NCBI GenBank assembly: GCA_963835085.1 | Contig: CAWIED010000001.1 | Span: 1,860,001 to 1,924,000, forward strand | Direction of reading: 5' to 3' | Length of the DNA stretch: 64,000 bases | Source of the DNA: JBDIAG01 sp963835085 | GTDB lineage: Bacteria > Actinomycetota > Actinomycetes > Actinomycetales > CAWJMD01 | Shown here: in pieces, positions 44,156 to 52,760 of the stretch | Layout: each line of letters starts with the position of its first letter | Numbering within the stretch: position 1 is the stretch's first letter | The notes under the pieces: model-generated | Seen by the model: the letters and a program-made list of their open reading frames with translations, nothing else | Told to the model about the DNA's origin: nothing | The model's database searches: none | Made by a program: the position numbers and the translations under genes

Positions 44156-44710
44156 CTACTGGTTGATCCAGTGAGCCGGGTATGAGGTGTCCTCGGTCTC
44201 GATCTGCACCGGGGCTGCGCCTGGTTGCAGTGAGGCAATGGGACGGGATGGGGCGGGGCCGGGGGTGCCGGTCTCCAGTTCCTGGATTCGCGCCTTGAGC
44301 GCCACGTTTTCGGTCGATGCGGCCAGCAGCGCGCCGACCCGCTCGGCGCGGCCCATGACCTCGTCCTCCGAGCCCGAGCCCAAAAGGTCGAAGTTGTCCG
44401 GGTCGACCTTGTGCGTCGCCGCAGCCTTGTAGCGCAGGGTTTCCGCCCGCGCTGACTCGGCGTCGCGGATGGCCTGTTCTGCCGCCTGCTGGGCGCGCTG
44501 CTCTGCGCTCAACTTCTCCTGCTCGGCCTGGTCGAACTTGGCGGCCTTGGCTGCCAGGTCGTCGTAGTCGGCAGGCTTGGCGGGCTTGGCGCGAGCGAGT
44601 CGCTCTTGCACGATCCGGTCAATGTCTTCCTGGGTGAAGGTCTTCGGGGCATCAGGCGCCGCGGGAGGCGCGGCCTCCGGCGTCACTTCGGGCGCGATTT
44701 CCTCAGGCAT
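44156..44710 (-). CDS. Capsid scaffolding protein
   Basis: 184 residues. An acidic Pro/Ala-rich start (MPEEIAPEVTPEAAPPAAPD) leads to a long helix (KFDQAEQEKLSAEQRAQQAA) and a flexible C-terminus. Sequence composition and position between MuF-like and capsid genes match phage scaffolding proteins, which template the procapsid and then leave. The ATG at 44710 was used. Confidence 0.8.
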   Translation of the reverse strand: MPEEIAPEVTPEAAPPAAPDAPKTFTQEDIDRIVQERLARAKPAKPADYDDLAAKAAKFDQAEQEKLSAEQRAQQAAEQAIRDAESARAETLRYKAAATHKVDPDNFDLLGSGSEDEVMGRAERVGALLAASTENVALKARIQELETGTPGPAPSRPIASLQPGAAPVQIETEDTSYPAHWINQ

Positions 44711-44781
44711 TGGTAGTGCTCCGTTTCCGTCCCGTCGGACATGTGCCAGCGATTCGCTCGCCGTGGGCGCTACTCCCCAGG

Positions 44782-45462
44782 TCAGGGGGTGGTTTGGAGG
44801 TTCGTCGCGATCCATGCCTTGCCGGCGGCATTGCTGGCCGCGCGCTGGGCAATGGTTCGCGACGAAGGCACGTACGCCTGGACGGCGCGTGCGTTGATGA
44901 AAGCCGGACCTGCGACACACCGGCAGTGGTCGTGCGAAGCGAACCTCTGCCCGGATCGGTACACGGCGCCTCGGCTGATAAGCATCCGACACCAGGCGCA
45001 CGAGCCGAGCCCGTAGCGAGACCATCCGACTGCGGCAGGGTCGGCAGCCGACGCGTCGGCGATTGTCGCCCGATGGGAGTCGCCGACCATCCGCTGCACG
45101 GATCCGGATAGGAGATCGAGTGGGGAGGCGCCGTGCGCTTCCGGATGGAAGAGCGGGTCGACTCCCCACCGCACGGACGCCTCGATGCGAGCCATTCCGC
45201 CGGGCATTGCGGCGATCTCGGCGGCGAAGGGATGCGATGCGTCGACCATCTCGCGCAGCGCGTCGTACCAGTCTGCTGCGATGACCCCCGCCATTCCAGC
45301 GTACTGGTCGACAAGGCTCGGAAGGTGGTCCATGAGGAAGTCTCGGGCGCCCACCGGGTCGGTCGGCATTGCGGAGATGATGGCCGCCAGATCGCCAATC
45401 GCGGCCGCCGAGACCTCCTGGAGGGAGGCGTGCTGGTCAGCTACTGACAGGGCCGGAAGCAC
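44782..45462 (-). CDS. MuF-like minor head protein
   Basis: 226 residues. The C-terminal zinc-like cluster CAWCRM...GQRFASHDHCRC (CxxC ... HxxCxC) is typical of the MuF/VG15-type head morphogenesis proteins in actinophages. The N-terminus is helical. It overlaps the portal gene by 26 bases and probably enters the procapsid with it. No protease motif is seen in it. Confidence 0.75.
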   Translation of the reverse strand: MLPALSVADQHASLQEVSAAAIGDLAAIISAMPTDPVGARDFLMDHLPSLVDQYAGMAGVIAADWYDALREMVDASHPFAAEIAAMPGGMARIEASVRWGVDPLFHPEAHGASPLDLLSGSVQRMVGDSHRATIADASAADPAAVGWSRYGLGSCAWCRMLISRGAVYRSGQRFASHDHCRCVAGPAFINARAVQAYVPSSRTIAQRAASNAAGKAWIATNLQTTP

Positions 45463-46870
45463 CGCCCACCCGCCTCGCCGCCAGCTGCGCCACGGCGTCG
45501 CGCGCGGCAGACTTCTTCATTGCGTCCATGGTCCGAGCGAGTCGCTGCCCAGTCATACCAGGCACGTCCTCTAGGAGGATCTCGGCCGGGATGCCAAGGC
45601 CTTGCGCGAGCTTCACCAGGCCGTCGACAGTCTGGGCGAAGGACCGCGACTCGAAGTCACGCCACCGCACCTCGGAGTCGTAGTCGTCAGCCGCGGCGCT
45701 ATTGCCGTCGATGTATGCGACAAGACGCAGCATCTGCTCGTGAGATTCACCCAGGGCCGTTGCAATCTCGGCAGACTCGCGGTTCTTGGCGGCCTCAAGA
45801 CCCGCCAGGGTGGCATCGGAGATGTTCGAGATGCCGTCGACGCCGAGTGCCTGCGCTGGGATCTGCCCGATGGCGGCAAAGTCACGGATCGACGCCTCGC
45901 GCAGGCTCATGTCGATCGTCGCCGCCTCCAGCTGGTCGACGCGTACGTTGGCCGGGTCTTCGTCGATGTACCACATTCGGGCGGCGCCAGCCTTGAGCTC
46001 CTGCTCTTCGGTCGCAGGCACCCATCCGATGATGTAGCGCTGTTTGAAAAGCTGGACGTACGAAGTGGCCATCGCCTGGAAGGTGACCTCGCCGATGCGC
46101 TCGTTGATGACGATGAGAGGCTCGACAATGCCCAGCTGCTCCTCGCCAGCGAGGAGGTTTCTGTCGCGATAGCGCACTACGGGCGTGACGCCGACGTCAT
46201 GGTGGCTGGTGTCGATATATGTGAGCCACCCGGCATCCGCAGCATAGGAGAGGCTTTCGTCCGGGTTGATCAGTCGCGACATTGCCGCGCGCTGATCCTC
46301 GATGCCGAACCGATAGACGGCTTCGGAGTCATAGAGGGTGACGTACCGGCGGTCGACACTGAGCGCCAGCAGTGGCCACTCGTCGTCGTCGCGCTCATAC
46401 GCGGCAGTCATCTCTCGCGGCGAGTAGGCGGTCATGCGCACGCCCTTTTCGCCGCGCCCCACAGTCCCCGGCATGGCGGTCGCGTAGGCGGTGCCGTACG
46501 ACAGTGCTGCGCGATGTAGACCGGTCTGCGCTGCGTCCCATCCATTCATCTGCCAGTGCATCCACGGCTCACGCCTGGTCGGGTCCGACTTCGTCAGGTA
46601 GCCATCGACCTTCAGTACCTGGCCGAAGGTCTTGACGAGCAGCGGAAGGTAGTTCGTCTCCGACTTCCGCGCCAGCTCCTTCATCAGGGGCGGCGCATCC
46701 TCGGGGATGCTGAAAGTTGCTCGGTATGCGCCCTCTTCGGGCGCCGGAGTGAGTGCTTGGTGAATCCTGGAGAGGCGCGACGCCTCTGCCTGTCGAGGGC
46801 CGGACATCATCTGGCGGGCGGCATCCAGTGCGGCGGGAGGGGTCATGGGCACGACGGCCACCCCCCTCAC
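45437..46870 (-). CDS. Portal protein
   Basis: About 477 residues (SPP1-gp6/HK97-type actinophage portal). Conserved features include the N-terminal helix before NYLPLLVKTFGQVLKVDGYL, the beta stretch YVTLYDSEAVYRFGIEDQR, and the central AIGQIPAQALGVDGISNISD with the following long helix. It forms the dodecameric DNA gate and binds terminase. GTG 46870 overlaps the terminase stop (GTGA); ATG 46846 is an alternative start. Confidence 0.9.
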   Translation of the reverse strand: MRGVAVVPMTPPAALDAARQMMSGPRQAEASRLSRIHQALTPAPEEGAYRATFSIPEDAPPLMKELARKSETNYLPLLVKTFGQVLKVDGYLTKSDPTRREPWMHWQMNGWDAAQTGLHRAALSYGTAYATAMPGTVGRGEKGVRMTAYSPREMTAAYERDDDEWPLLALSVDRRYVTLYDSEAVYRFGIEDQRAAMSRLINPDESLSYAADAGWLTYIDTSHHDVGVTPVVRYRDRNLLAGEEQLGIVEPLIVINERIGEVTFQAMATSYVQLFKQRYIIGWVPATEEQELKAGAARMWYIDEDPANVRVDQLEAATIDMSLREASIRDFAAIGQIPAQALGVDGISNISDATLAGLEAAKNRESAEIATALGESHEQMLRLVAYIDGNSAAADDYDSEVRWRDFESRSFAQTVDGLVKLAQGLGIPAEILLEDVPGMTGQRLARTMDAMKKSAARDAVAQLAARRVGGASGPVSS

Positions 46871-48351
46871 CTGAATACGACTCGACCGGAACGCTGTCTT
46901 TTCTTCGGTGCTTTCACCGCGTCACTCATGGCGCCCCACAGGGCAAGGGTCAGTGCGACCACTGGCGTAATGTCTGACGTCGATGTCTTGCGCGACCATC
47001 CCCATGCGTCTTGCAACAGTGGGCGCTTGCCAGCAGTGGACAGAGATACTGCGACCTGCTGCTGGCCGATGTGATGCAGCCACTTCTGATAGATGCCGTC
47101 GAAGATCGATCCGCACGCTGTGGCCATATCCCGCGCGGTCGTCACGGTCACGGTGATGCCGTGGCGTTCAAATTCGGGCACGAGCGTCGCGGCAGGCGAA
47201 AGCCCATCCACAACCACGGCGCGGATCGCCGGGTTGGCGTCGAGCAGAGCGGCCACGTGTGGCACGACCCAGGCAATACCGTTGCGCTGGTCGTCCAGCT
47301 CGATGTGCCACGAGCCGTCCGCGCGCTGCCCGGCAAGACCGACAGACGCGGAGGATCGCTCCGGAGAGACATCGATCGCCAGGGCCAGCTTGTCGACTGC
47401 CCTTGACTCGACATCGGACTGGCCTTTCCACGCCTCGGCGTCGATGACACTCGATTTCGCGATCGGGTCCCAGATACCGAGTGCCTCGCGCCGGAATGAG
47501 TCGTCGTCCGTAAGGTTCTCGCGCATGCGCTCCATGGATTCGACCGGAGTGCGCAGCGGAAATGACGGATTGGCCTTCGCCCACTGCTCGCGGTCGTCCG
47601 GGTCGGCATCGTCGTCGGCGGAGAATTCGACGTAGACCATGTTCTTGGCCTTGCCGGAGAGCGCCTTCTTGCGACGGTTGCTGAACTCTTCGCCAGGGTC
47701 GGACGGGCGAGGCGGAGTGCCCATGAAGAACAGGAGGGCGCCGGCCTCATGTCGCGACTGGTTGGCCGCCGGGACCATGTCCTCAAGGGCCTTCTCGGTC
47801 AGGATCTGGCCTTCGTCGAAGACCTCGACGTCGACCTCATCGAAGCCTCGCCCGAATCCTTGCTCTCTCGCACCGAACATGATGATCGACCCGTTGCGAA
47901 AGACGATCTCCTGCTCGCCATTCGCCGTCCGAATCGCCAGCACGTTCGGCCAGATCTTCTTCTTGCGCACCATGGCTTGCAGCGACTTGAATGTCTTCGT
48001 CGCGGTCCGCGTGCGGTGCGCAGTCCAGAGCACCGTAAGGCCAGGGTGTATCAGGCACAGGGCGATGATGATCATGCCGACAAGGAAGGTCTTACCCACC
48101 TGCCGCGGGATGCTCAGCACCACGCCGCCGACGGTGGCTGCGTACTTCCCGTCCTTGCGCTTGCCGAGCGCCGGCGCCCCAATGCCGTGCTGCCAAGGGT
48201 CGAAGGTGACGCCGAGATCGGCGCACTTGCCGACAACTCTCGGCCAAGCGGTCGTGACTATTCCGGTCGGGATGACTAGATGCTTGGCTATCTCACTGAG
48301 CTTCGGCTCAGATGGCGGAGACGTCGAACCGGCCGTCTTCGATGGCGACAC
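46867..48351 (-). CDS. Terminase large subunit
   Basis: About 494 residues. ATPase domain: Walker A-type SIPRQVGKT and the Walker B region VEVFDEGQ in EVDVEVFDEGQILTEKALED. The C-terminal nuclease shows the acidic positions LALAIDVSPE (first Asp) and VVVDGLSP, then DAWGWSRKTSTSDITP. It packages DNA into the head. GTG 48351 was chosen (GAGGTGG upstream); it overlaps the small subunit gene by 44 bases. Neighbouring HNH and small-terminase genes suggest cos-type packaging. Confidence 0.9.
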   Translation of the reverse strand: MSPSKTAGSTSPPSEPKLSEIAKHLVIPTGIVTTAWPRVVGKCADLGVTFDPWQHGIGAPALGKRKDGKYAATVGGVVLSIPRQVGKTFLVGMIIIALCLIHPGLTVLWTAHRTRTATKTFKSLQAMVRKKKIWPNVLAIRTANGEQEIVFRNGSIIMFGAREQGFGRGFDEVDVEVFDEGQILTEKALEDMVPAANQSRHEAGALLFFMGTPPRPSDPGEEFSNRRKKALSGKAKNMVYVEFSADDDADPDDREQWAKANPSFPLRTPVESMERMRENLTDDDSFRREALGIWDPIAKSSVIDAEAWKGQSDVESRAVDKLALAIDVSPERSSASVGLAGQRADGSWHIELDDQRNGIAWVVPHVAALLDANPAIRAVVVDGLSPAATLVPEFERHGITVTVTTARDMATACGSIFDGIYQKWLHHIGQQQVAVSLSTAGKRPLLQDAWGWSRKTSTSDITPVVALTLALWGAMSDAVKAPKKRQRSGRVVFR

Positions 48352-48622
48352 TTTCGGCCACCTCCGATTCGCGGGCGTCGATCGCCTCAATCTCGCGGAC
48401 CATCTCGCCCAGTCGCTTCGTCAGCGCGGCAAGGTCGCGGGGAGAGGTGTGCTCGTCCTCCACGGCCTTGGCGATGCGGTCACGCATGGCCGCGAGCAGG
48501 TCGCGAGCGGTGCCCTCCTTGGCCGCCTCGGTGACGGTGAAGTCGCGGCGTGGTGGTGGCACCTCGTCAGGCGCGACCGCACGGAGCGTGTTGCGAATCG
48601 CAACGCGGTCCTTGTGGGCCAT
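48308..48622 (-). CDS. Terminase small subunit
   Basis: 104 residues (MAHKDRVAIRNTLRAVAPDE). Helical with LLAAMRDRIAKAVEDEHTSP and RDLAALTKRLGEMVREIEAI, the common actinophage TerS pattern. It recognises the packaging site and hands DNA to the large subunit. The 195-base gap upstream of it probably holds that site. Confidence 0.75.
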   Translation of the reverse strand: MAHKDRVAIRNTLRAVAPDEVPPPRRDFTVTEAAKEGTARDLLAAMRDRIAKAVEDEHTSPRDLAALTKRLGEMVREIEAIDARESEVAESVAIEDGRFDVSAI

Positions 48623-48636
48623 GGCGCACCTCGGGT

Positions 48637-48756
48637 GATCTGTGATGAGGAAAAAAGATCTGTGATTGCCTGTGGATGCCCGTGTGGAATCGGTCAGGGG
48701 AGAGATGGTGCCTAAGCCGGAGATGGCTCCGTGACGCGGACAAGGGGGTCACCCCC
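48637..48756. other. Candidate packaging (cos) region
   Basis: The 195-base gap between small terminase and HNH (48623-48817) contains a direct repeat GATCTGTGAT at 48637 and 48657, spaced 20 bases around an A-run, and a G/C palindrome GGGGGTCACCCCC at 48744-48756. The position next to terminase and HNH genes suits a cos site. The exact cut is unknown. Confidence 0.4.
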
Positions 48757-48817
48757 CACCATCTCGACCGAATCGCCCATACACCTCGACGCCAAACGAA
48801 GATGAACAAAGATGTCG

Positions 48818-49096
48818 TCAGCCAGGCCGAACGAGTGACCCGGACCTCTTGATCACCGGTCCACCATCCACACGTGCCGCTTTGCGGGCGTTGCACTGAC
48901 GATGCGCCGGCTGCTTGTTGTCCAGTGTGTCGGTGCCGCCGGCAGCCAAGGGTACAACGTGGTCGACCACGAACGATCCGGGATCGAGGTGCGGCAGTCC
49001 GTAGTCGATCGACTCACCACACAGCGCGCAGTTCGGCTTGCCCTTGGCGATGGCGCGGCGGTGGATATTCCTGACCGCGGTCGAGCGACCGGTCAC
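48818..49096 (-). CDS. HNH endonuclease (packaging-associated)
   Basis: 92 residues. CALCGESIDY...SFVVDHVVPLAAGGTDTLDN then QPAHRQCNARK form the betabetaalpha-metal HNH motif (D-H ... N ... H with two CxxC-type pairs). Such HNH proteins next to small terminase stimulate cos cleavage in HK97-like phages. GTG 49096 overlaps the upstream stop (GTGA). Confidence 0.85.
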   Translation of the reverse strand: MTGRSTAVRNIHRRAIAKGKPNCALCGESIDYGLPHLDPGSFVVDHVVPLAAGGTDTLDNKQPAHRQCNARKAARVDGGPVIKRSGSLVRPG

Positions 49097-49368
49097 GACA
49101 GCCGCGGCATCCGCGTGCGCACTCGCATGGTCCGCTTCGTCGGGATGATATAGCCATCACGAATGCACAGGCCAAGGTTCGGAGCGGGGCGTTTGACGTC
49201 CCGATTCTCCTTGCCCACGCGGCAGCACGCCTCGTAGGTGACGAGACTGCCATGCACGACGATGGTCGAGTACCGGTCGATCTGATCCCGGCACCCGTTG
49301 GCCTTCATCCATTCCCAGATGCGGCGGCCCTGCTCGTCCGTCAGCCGTGCGCCGTTCAGGATCGGCAC
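49093..49368 (-). CDS. Small phage protein between holin and HNH
   Basis: 91 residues (VPILNGARLTDEQGRRIWEW). Contains DQIDRYSTIVVHGSLVTYEA then CCRVGKENRDVKRPAPNLGL. Not recognised; two cysteines and many basic residues. GTG 49368 lies one base after the holin stop, so it is coupled. Confidence 0.6.
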   Translation of the reverse strand: MPILNGARLTDEQGRRIWEWMKANGCRDQIDRYSTIVVHGSLVTYEACCRVGKENRDVKRPAPNLGLCIRDGYIIPTKRTMRVRTRMPRLS

Positions 49369-49369
49369 G

Positions 49370-49564
49370 TCAGTCGCCGTTGTCCGCCGGCGCATTCCGC
49401 ACGGCGAAGACCCCGTACGCGCCAGCGATGGTGAGCCCAGCCTGCACCCACGGCACAGCCACCTCGGGGATGAGGTGGCCACCGAGCAGCGTGGTTGCCA
49501 CGGTAGCGGCCAGCGCGAGGCCAGAGACGAGAGCCTTGCGGATCTGAGCAGGGTCGTACTTCAC
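49370..49564 (-). CDS. Putative holin (two transmembrane segments)
   Basis: 64 residues. Two hydrophobic segments, ALVSGLALAATVATTLLGG and VPWVQAGLTIAGAYGVFAV, separated by a short HLIPEVA turn; charged N- and C-termini. Size, topology and position near endolysin suit a class II holin. Both ends overlap or abut neighbouring genes (GTGA start). Confidence 0.65.
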   Translation of the reverse strand: MKYDPAQIRKALVSGLALAATVATTLLGGHLIPEVAVPWVQAGLTIAGAYGVFAVRNAPADNGD

Positions 49565-49701
49565 GGTGCACACTCCTTGCGGTGCTCTTGGATCGGGCCG
49601 AGATCGATCGTCCAGCGCCCATCGGGGGCATAGACGATCGTCGTCTCGATCCGCTTATGGCAGGTCGAGCAGGTCTCGTAAGTGGGGTGATTCGCACTCA
49701 C
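49561..49701 (-). CDS. Very small Cys-rich phage protein
   Basis: 46 residues (VSANHPTYETCSTCHKRIET) with CSTCH near the start and a further Cys near the end, so a possible zinc knuckle. GTG 49701 overlaps the lectin stop as GTGA and the end overlaps the holin start. The coding overlaps make it credible despite its size. Confidence 0.55.
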   Translation of the reverse strand: MSANHPTYETCSTCHKRIETTIVYAPDGRWTIDLGPIQEHRKECAP

Positions 49702-50261
49702 GGAGTGCGGCCATGGGCGGATGACCAGCATGCCTTGATCGGGTGGTCGCCCTGGCCGATGTACAGAACGAAATTGAAGTCGTCTTGGAACTTCGCGAGC
49801 CAGTAGACATTGTCGTTGTACAGTGCGAGGCCGCAGTTCACATTCGTGCCCGTGGCCCACACTGGCTGATTCCTGGCGTTGTACATGACGAGGTTACCGT
49901 CAGGCTGGCCGACCATCTTCACGGCCTTGCCATTCGTCCCGGTGGCCCATTCCGGCACGGCGTCGAGGCGATACCGGACGAGGTTGCCGTCCTTCTGGAA
50001 TCGCAGGGTCTTGTACGCCTTTGGGTTCGTGCCCAAGCACATGTCGCCAGCCTTGATCGTGTAGCTGGTGTTCTTGTACCAGCCGAACGCATTGGCCGAG
50101 CAGTTCTTGAGGCTGAGTGCAGAGGGCTGCATGTCCGCCGGCTGCACCGCAGACAGCGATGCGCCCTGCGCCACACGGGCATCCGCATTCGCGGCAGGCG
50201 CGCCAGCAGGAATGAGCAAGGCGGCCGCAGCAACAGCAGCAGCCAAGTGACGACGAATCAT
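49698..50261 (-). CDS. Secreted bulb-type (B-) lectin domain protein
   Basis: 187 residues. A signal peptide (MIRRHLAAAVAAAALLIPAG, cleavage likely after ANA) precedes a mannose-binding-type B-lectin domain with repeats FQKDGNLVRYR, GQPDGNLVMYN and FQDDFNFVLYI, the QxDxNxVxY sugar-binding signature. Two cysteines near the start could form a disulfide. A secreted lectin in the lysis region may bind host envelope mannan or glycolipid. The endolysin next to it carries a lectin domain of the same type. ATG 50261 was used. Confidence 0.82.
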   Translation of the reverse strand: MIRRHLAAAVAAAALLIPAGAPAANADARVAQGASLSAVQPADMQPSALSLKNCSANAFGWYKNTSYTIKAGDMCLGTNPKAYKTLRFQKDGNLVRYRLDAVPEWATGTNGKAVKMVGQPDGNLVMYNARNQPVWATGTNVNCGLALYNDNVYWLAKFQDDFNFVLYIGQGDHPIKACWSSAHGRTP

Positions 50262-50326
50262 GTCAGGTCCATTCTGGTAGAGCGGGTTTCGATGAGGGGG
50301 CGTCACTCCTTGACGTGCTGGCAGAT

Positions 50327-50662
50327 TCACGCCGCCAGCCACCCGACGAGGTAAGCAACCGCTTCCCCGTCGAGCGCTTCGCCGTAGCCGCGAAGCATCC
50401 CGGTGGCGACGTGCGTGGCCTCGTGGGCGCAGGTGTTGACGAGCTGGCCGGGTTCCCTGTGGATCTCGTGTCCCGCATTGACGTACACCACCCAGACGTC
50501 CCGAGTGGTGCGCATGTCGAGCAGGCACGTGGTTGATCCGTGCGCAGGCCAGATGGCCACTTTCCTTGCTCCAGGGAAAGCCTTCTTGAGCTGCTTGCGC
50601 TGCTTCTTCGAGGTGACCAGGACGAGGTCTACGTCATAGACGTCAAGACGGTGTCGGATCAC
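50327..50662 (-). CDS. HExxH zinc-metallopeptidase-like small protein
   Basis: 111 residues. The motif CAHEATHVATGM (HEATH) followed 14 residues later by GEAVAYLVGW is the zincin pattern H-E-x-x-H plus a downstream Glu. The N-terminal DLVLVTSKKQRKQLKKAF is basic. Many actinophages encode such a putative metalloprotein near lysis genes; its target is unknown. GTG 50662 overlaps the endolysin stop (GTGA). Confidence 0.65.
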   Translation of the reverse strand: MIRHRLDVYDVDLVLVTSKKQRKQLKKAFPGARKVAIWPAHGSTTCLLDMRTTRDVWVVYVNAGHEIHREPGQLVNTCAHEATHVATGMLRGYGEALDGEAVAYLVGWLAA

Positions 50663-51690
50663 CGGCGGTACGTGTCAGTCGCCCACAGCGGCTTGCTGTC
50701 CGGGCCGTAGATGACGACGTTGCCGTCGTCCTGCACCTGCAAGATCGAATCGCGAACCGTTGTGCCAGAAGCGAACTGAGGCGTCTGCCGGTCCTGCGCC
50801 TTCGCGTACATGACGGCGTTGCCGTCGCCCTGCATGGCAAACAGATTGCCGCGCACCGAGGTTGACCAGACCGGCTTGCCATCGCGGTAGGCGACGAGAT
50901 TGCCGTCGCGCTGCATGCTCAGCTGGGTGCTGCCATCCGGGCTGGCCATGATCTCGCCAGGCCACAGCTCGTCGCCAGGCTCAAGCACGCTGCCGCGATG
51001 GTAGTCACGTGGCGACTGCTCCAGCGGGAGCGCGATGTGGTCGAGCGCGGTGAGCGTGTCCGGGCCGACGATGCCATCCTGCGCAAGGCCGGTCAGCCGC
51101 TGGAAGACGACCACCGCGGTCTTGGTGTCCTCGTCGAAGATCCCGTCGAGCTTGCCCGTGCCGAGGCCGAGGAGCGTCAGGAGGATCTCGACCTCGAGCA
51201 CCTTGGTGCCGGACGAGCCGACGCCGTAGCACCCGGAAGGAATCTTGCCGAGGCGAGCGACGGTGCGAGCGACGGATGCCACGGAGCCCATGGCCTCAAC
51301 GTGCATAGAGTCCTTTTTGACCGAATAATCCCCACCCCACCGAAATCCGATGTGCGCGCATGCGGCGCGGATCTTGGCGGGCTCGAAGTCGGTAACGAGC
51401 GGCCCTGTCTTATATGGGTTGGTGCCGGCGTTCCAGTCCATCGCAAGCCCCCAGGAATGCCGGGACCAGACAGACGTACCCGCAACCTTGCGCTTGTTGT
51501 ACCCGCCACTGGATGACAGTTCTGGTGCGCCCGACTTGCGAGCCTTCTTAAGCTCGGGGATGAGCCACTGGTGCAGCGGGGCGACCTCGCGACGAACGTA
51601 TGCGGGGATACCGGGGATGCCGGATAGCCGAACGAGCTGCGAGGCGCCGAGACCCGGACCGCCCCACGATGGATCTGGTACGCCTGCCAT
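50659..51690 (-). CDS. Endolysin: M15 peptidase, peptidoglycan-binding and B-lectin domains
   Basis: 343 residues. Residues about 30-135 form an M15C/VanY-like zinc peptidase with SRHSWGLAMDWN (His78, Asp85) and DSMHVEA (His130). Residues about 150-215 are a peptidoglycan-binding domain (TLLGLGTGKLDGIFDEDTKT, FQRLTGLAQDGIVGPDTL). Residues about 240-343 are a B-lectin domain with MQRDGNLVAYR, MQGDGNAVMYA and VQDDGNVVIYG. It cuts peptide cross-links in peptidoglycan at lysis. Lectin-type cell-wall binding is known from some actinophage endolysins. Confidence 0.93.
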   Translation of the reverse strand: MAGVPDPSWGGPGLGASQLVRLSGIPGIPAYVRREVAPLHQWLIPELKKARKSGAPELSSSGGYNKRKVAGTSVWSRHSWGLAMDWNAGTNPYKTGPLVTDFEPAKIRAACAHIGFRWGGDYSVKKDSMHVEAMGSVASVARTVARLGKIPSGCYGVGSSGTKVLEVEILLTLLGLGTGKLDGIFDEDTKTAVVVFQRLTGLAQDGIVGPDTLTALDHIALPLEQSPRDYHRGSVLEPGDELWPGEIMASPDGSTQLSMQRDGNLVAYRDGKPVWSTSVRGNLFAMQGDGNAVMYAKAQDRQTPQFASGTTVRDSILQVQDDGNVVIYGPDSKPLWATDTYRR

Positions 51691-51706
51691 GGTCCGACCT
51701 CCCGAG

Positions 51707-52138
51707 TCAGTGATTGAAGAATCGATCGACGACCGCGCGCGGCAGGTGCTCTTGCAGCTGCTTGGGGATCGCCGGCGCCGTGGCAGAGCCCCAGCGCTCG
51801 TACATCAGCGCGATGTGGTTGAGGGCCAGCTCCAGAATCTGCAAGCGAGAACCCATCTCACCTATCCGAGCCTGGGCGGCAGCGAGACGCGAACTTGTCT
51901 CATCGATCTGGGCGCGTGCTGCGGCCAGGTCTCCACGCATCTCGTCCATCTGCTCTTGCATTGACCCGAGCAGGCCGTCGTAGTGCGAGGTGAGCCGCTC
52001 CCACGAGGTTCCCGGCGTCACGGCACCCGCCAGCTCGTCGTCGGCGTCCTTGCCCTTGCGGGCCGTGGCGATGGTGCCGATGAGAGCTAGCAGCGCGGTG
52101 ACCGACGCGCCGAGAAAGCCCCACGCCTCGGGGGTCAT
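51707..52138 (-). CDS. Membrane-anchored coiled-coil phage protein (DUF2746-like)
   Basis: 143 residues. One transmembrane segment near the start (WGFLGASVTALLALIGTIAT), then a long coiled coil (MQEQMDEMRGDLAAARAQID). Actinophages often encode such proteins beside endolysin and holin; a role as spanin-like or holin-accessory protein is possible. ATG 52138 overlaps the preceding stop (ATGA). Confidence 0.7.
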   Translation of the reverse strand: MTPEAWGFLGASVTALLALIGTIATARKGKDADDELAGAVTPGTSWERLTSHYDGLLGSMQEQMDEMRGDLAAARAQIDETSSRLAAAQARIGEMGSRLQILELALNHIALMYERWGSATAPAIPKQLQEHLPRAVVDRFFNH

Positions 52139-52551
52139 TCGTCGCACCTTCCAGCCTCCCTCGGAGCAGCCTCGGGCCGCTCATGGATGCCAGCGAGCAC
52201 CCATACGGCGAGGATCATCCCGACGAAGAGCAGCGCCCTATACCACCCACGCGGGTCGCCATTGTCGCCGCCCAGGATGAGCCATGTGACCCACGCCGAG
52301 GCGAATGACCCGACCTGCATCGCAGGCATGAAAAACAGGGCGCCGAAAGCCCAACGGGCGCGCGTGCGAAAGGCCGAGAATGCCGCGAAGAGGGCCGATC
52401 CAAGCCAGCCGGCCTCGCGAATCCACGCCGGGATCATCAGGTGCGGCCATGGGCCGTCCTGGCCGATGCCAAGGGCGATGGCCAGCGCATTCAGTGCCCA
52501 GAATGCCGCCAGGATGAGCAGTGCGCGCCCACGAACTCCGAGGTGAGGCAT
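52135..52551 (-). CDS. Polytopic membrane protein of the lysis region, holin candidate
   Basis: 138 residues with about four hydrophobic segments (ALLILAAFWALNALAIALG, AGWLGSALFAAFSAF, WAFGALFFMPAM, ALLFVGMILAVWVLAG). First gene of the late operon in transcription order. It may be a holin or antiholin alongside the two-segment protein at 49370-49564. No family was recognised. Confidence 0.65.
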   Translation of the reverse strand: MPHLGVRGRALLILAAFWALNALAIALGIGQDGPWPHLMIPAWIREAGWLGSALFAAFSAFRTRARWAFGALFFMPAMQVGSFASAWVTWLILGGDNGDPRGWYRALLFVGMILAVWVLAGIHERPEAAPREAGRCDE

Positions 52552-52657
52552 GCGCTCACCACCTCGGAGTCAGTAGTGGGCGAAGAGATCCCCGGACCAT
52601 GCACGGCAAGGGTGCGATGGCAGTGTGTGCGTGAGAGGGTCCGGGTGAGTTGGATAG

Positions 52658-52694
52658 GAGAAGGGCCCCAGCGTTTCAGCGTAGGGCCCTTCTC
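52658..52694 (-). terminator. Leader hairpin between late promoter and late genes
   Basis: GAGAAGGGCCC and GGGCCCTTCTC form a perfect 11-bp stem with a 15-base loop. There is no T-run in either direction. It could end early transcripts or act as a leader structure subject to antitermination. Confidence 0.6.
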
Positions 52695-52760
52695 GGCATC
52701 AAGGTGGTGGACCTTGGCGCAGATACTGGCCTTAGAGACACTGATATCCGCTGTTTTGTA

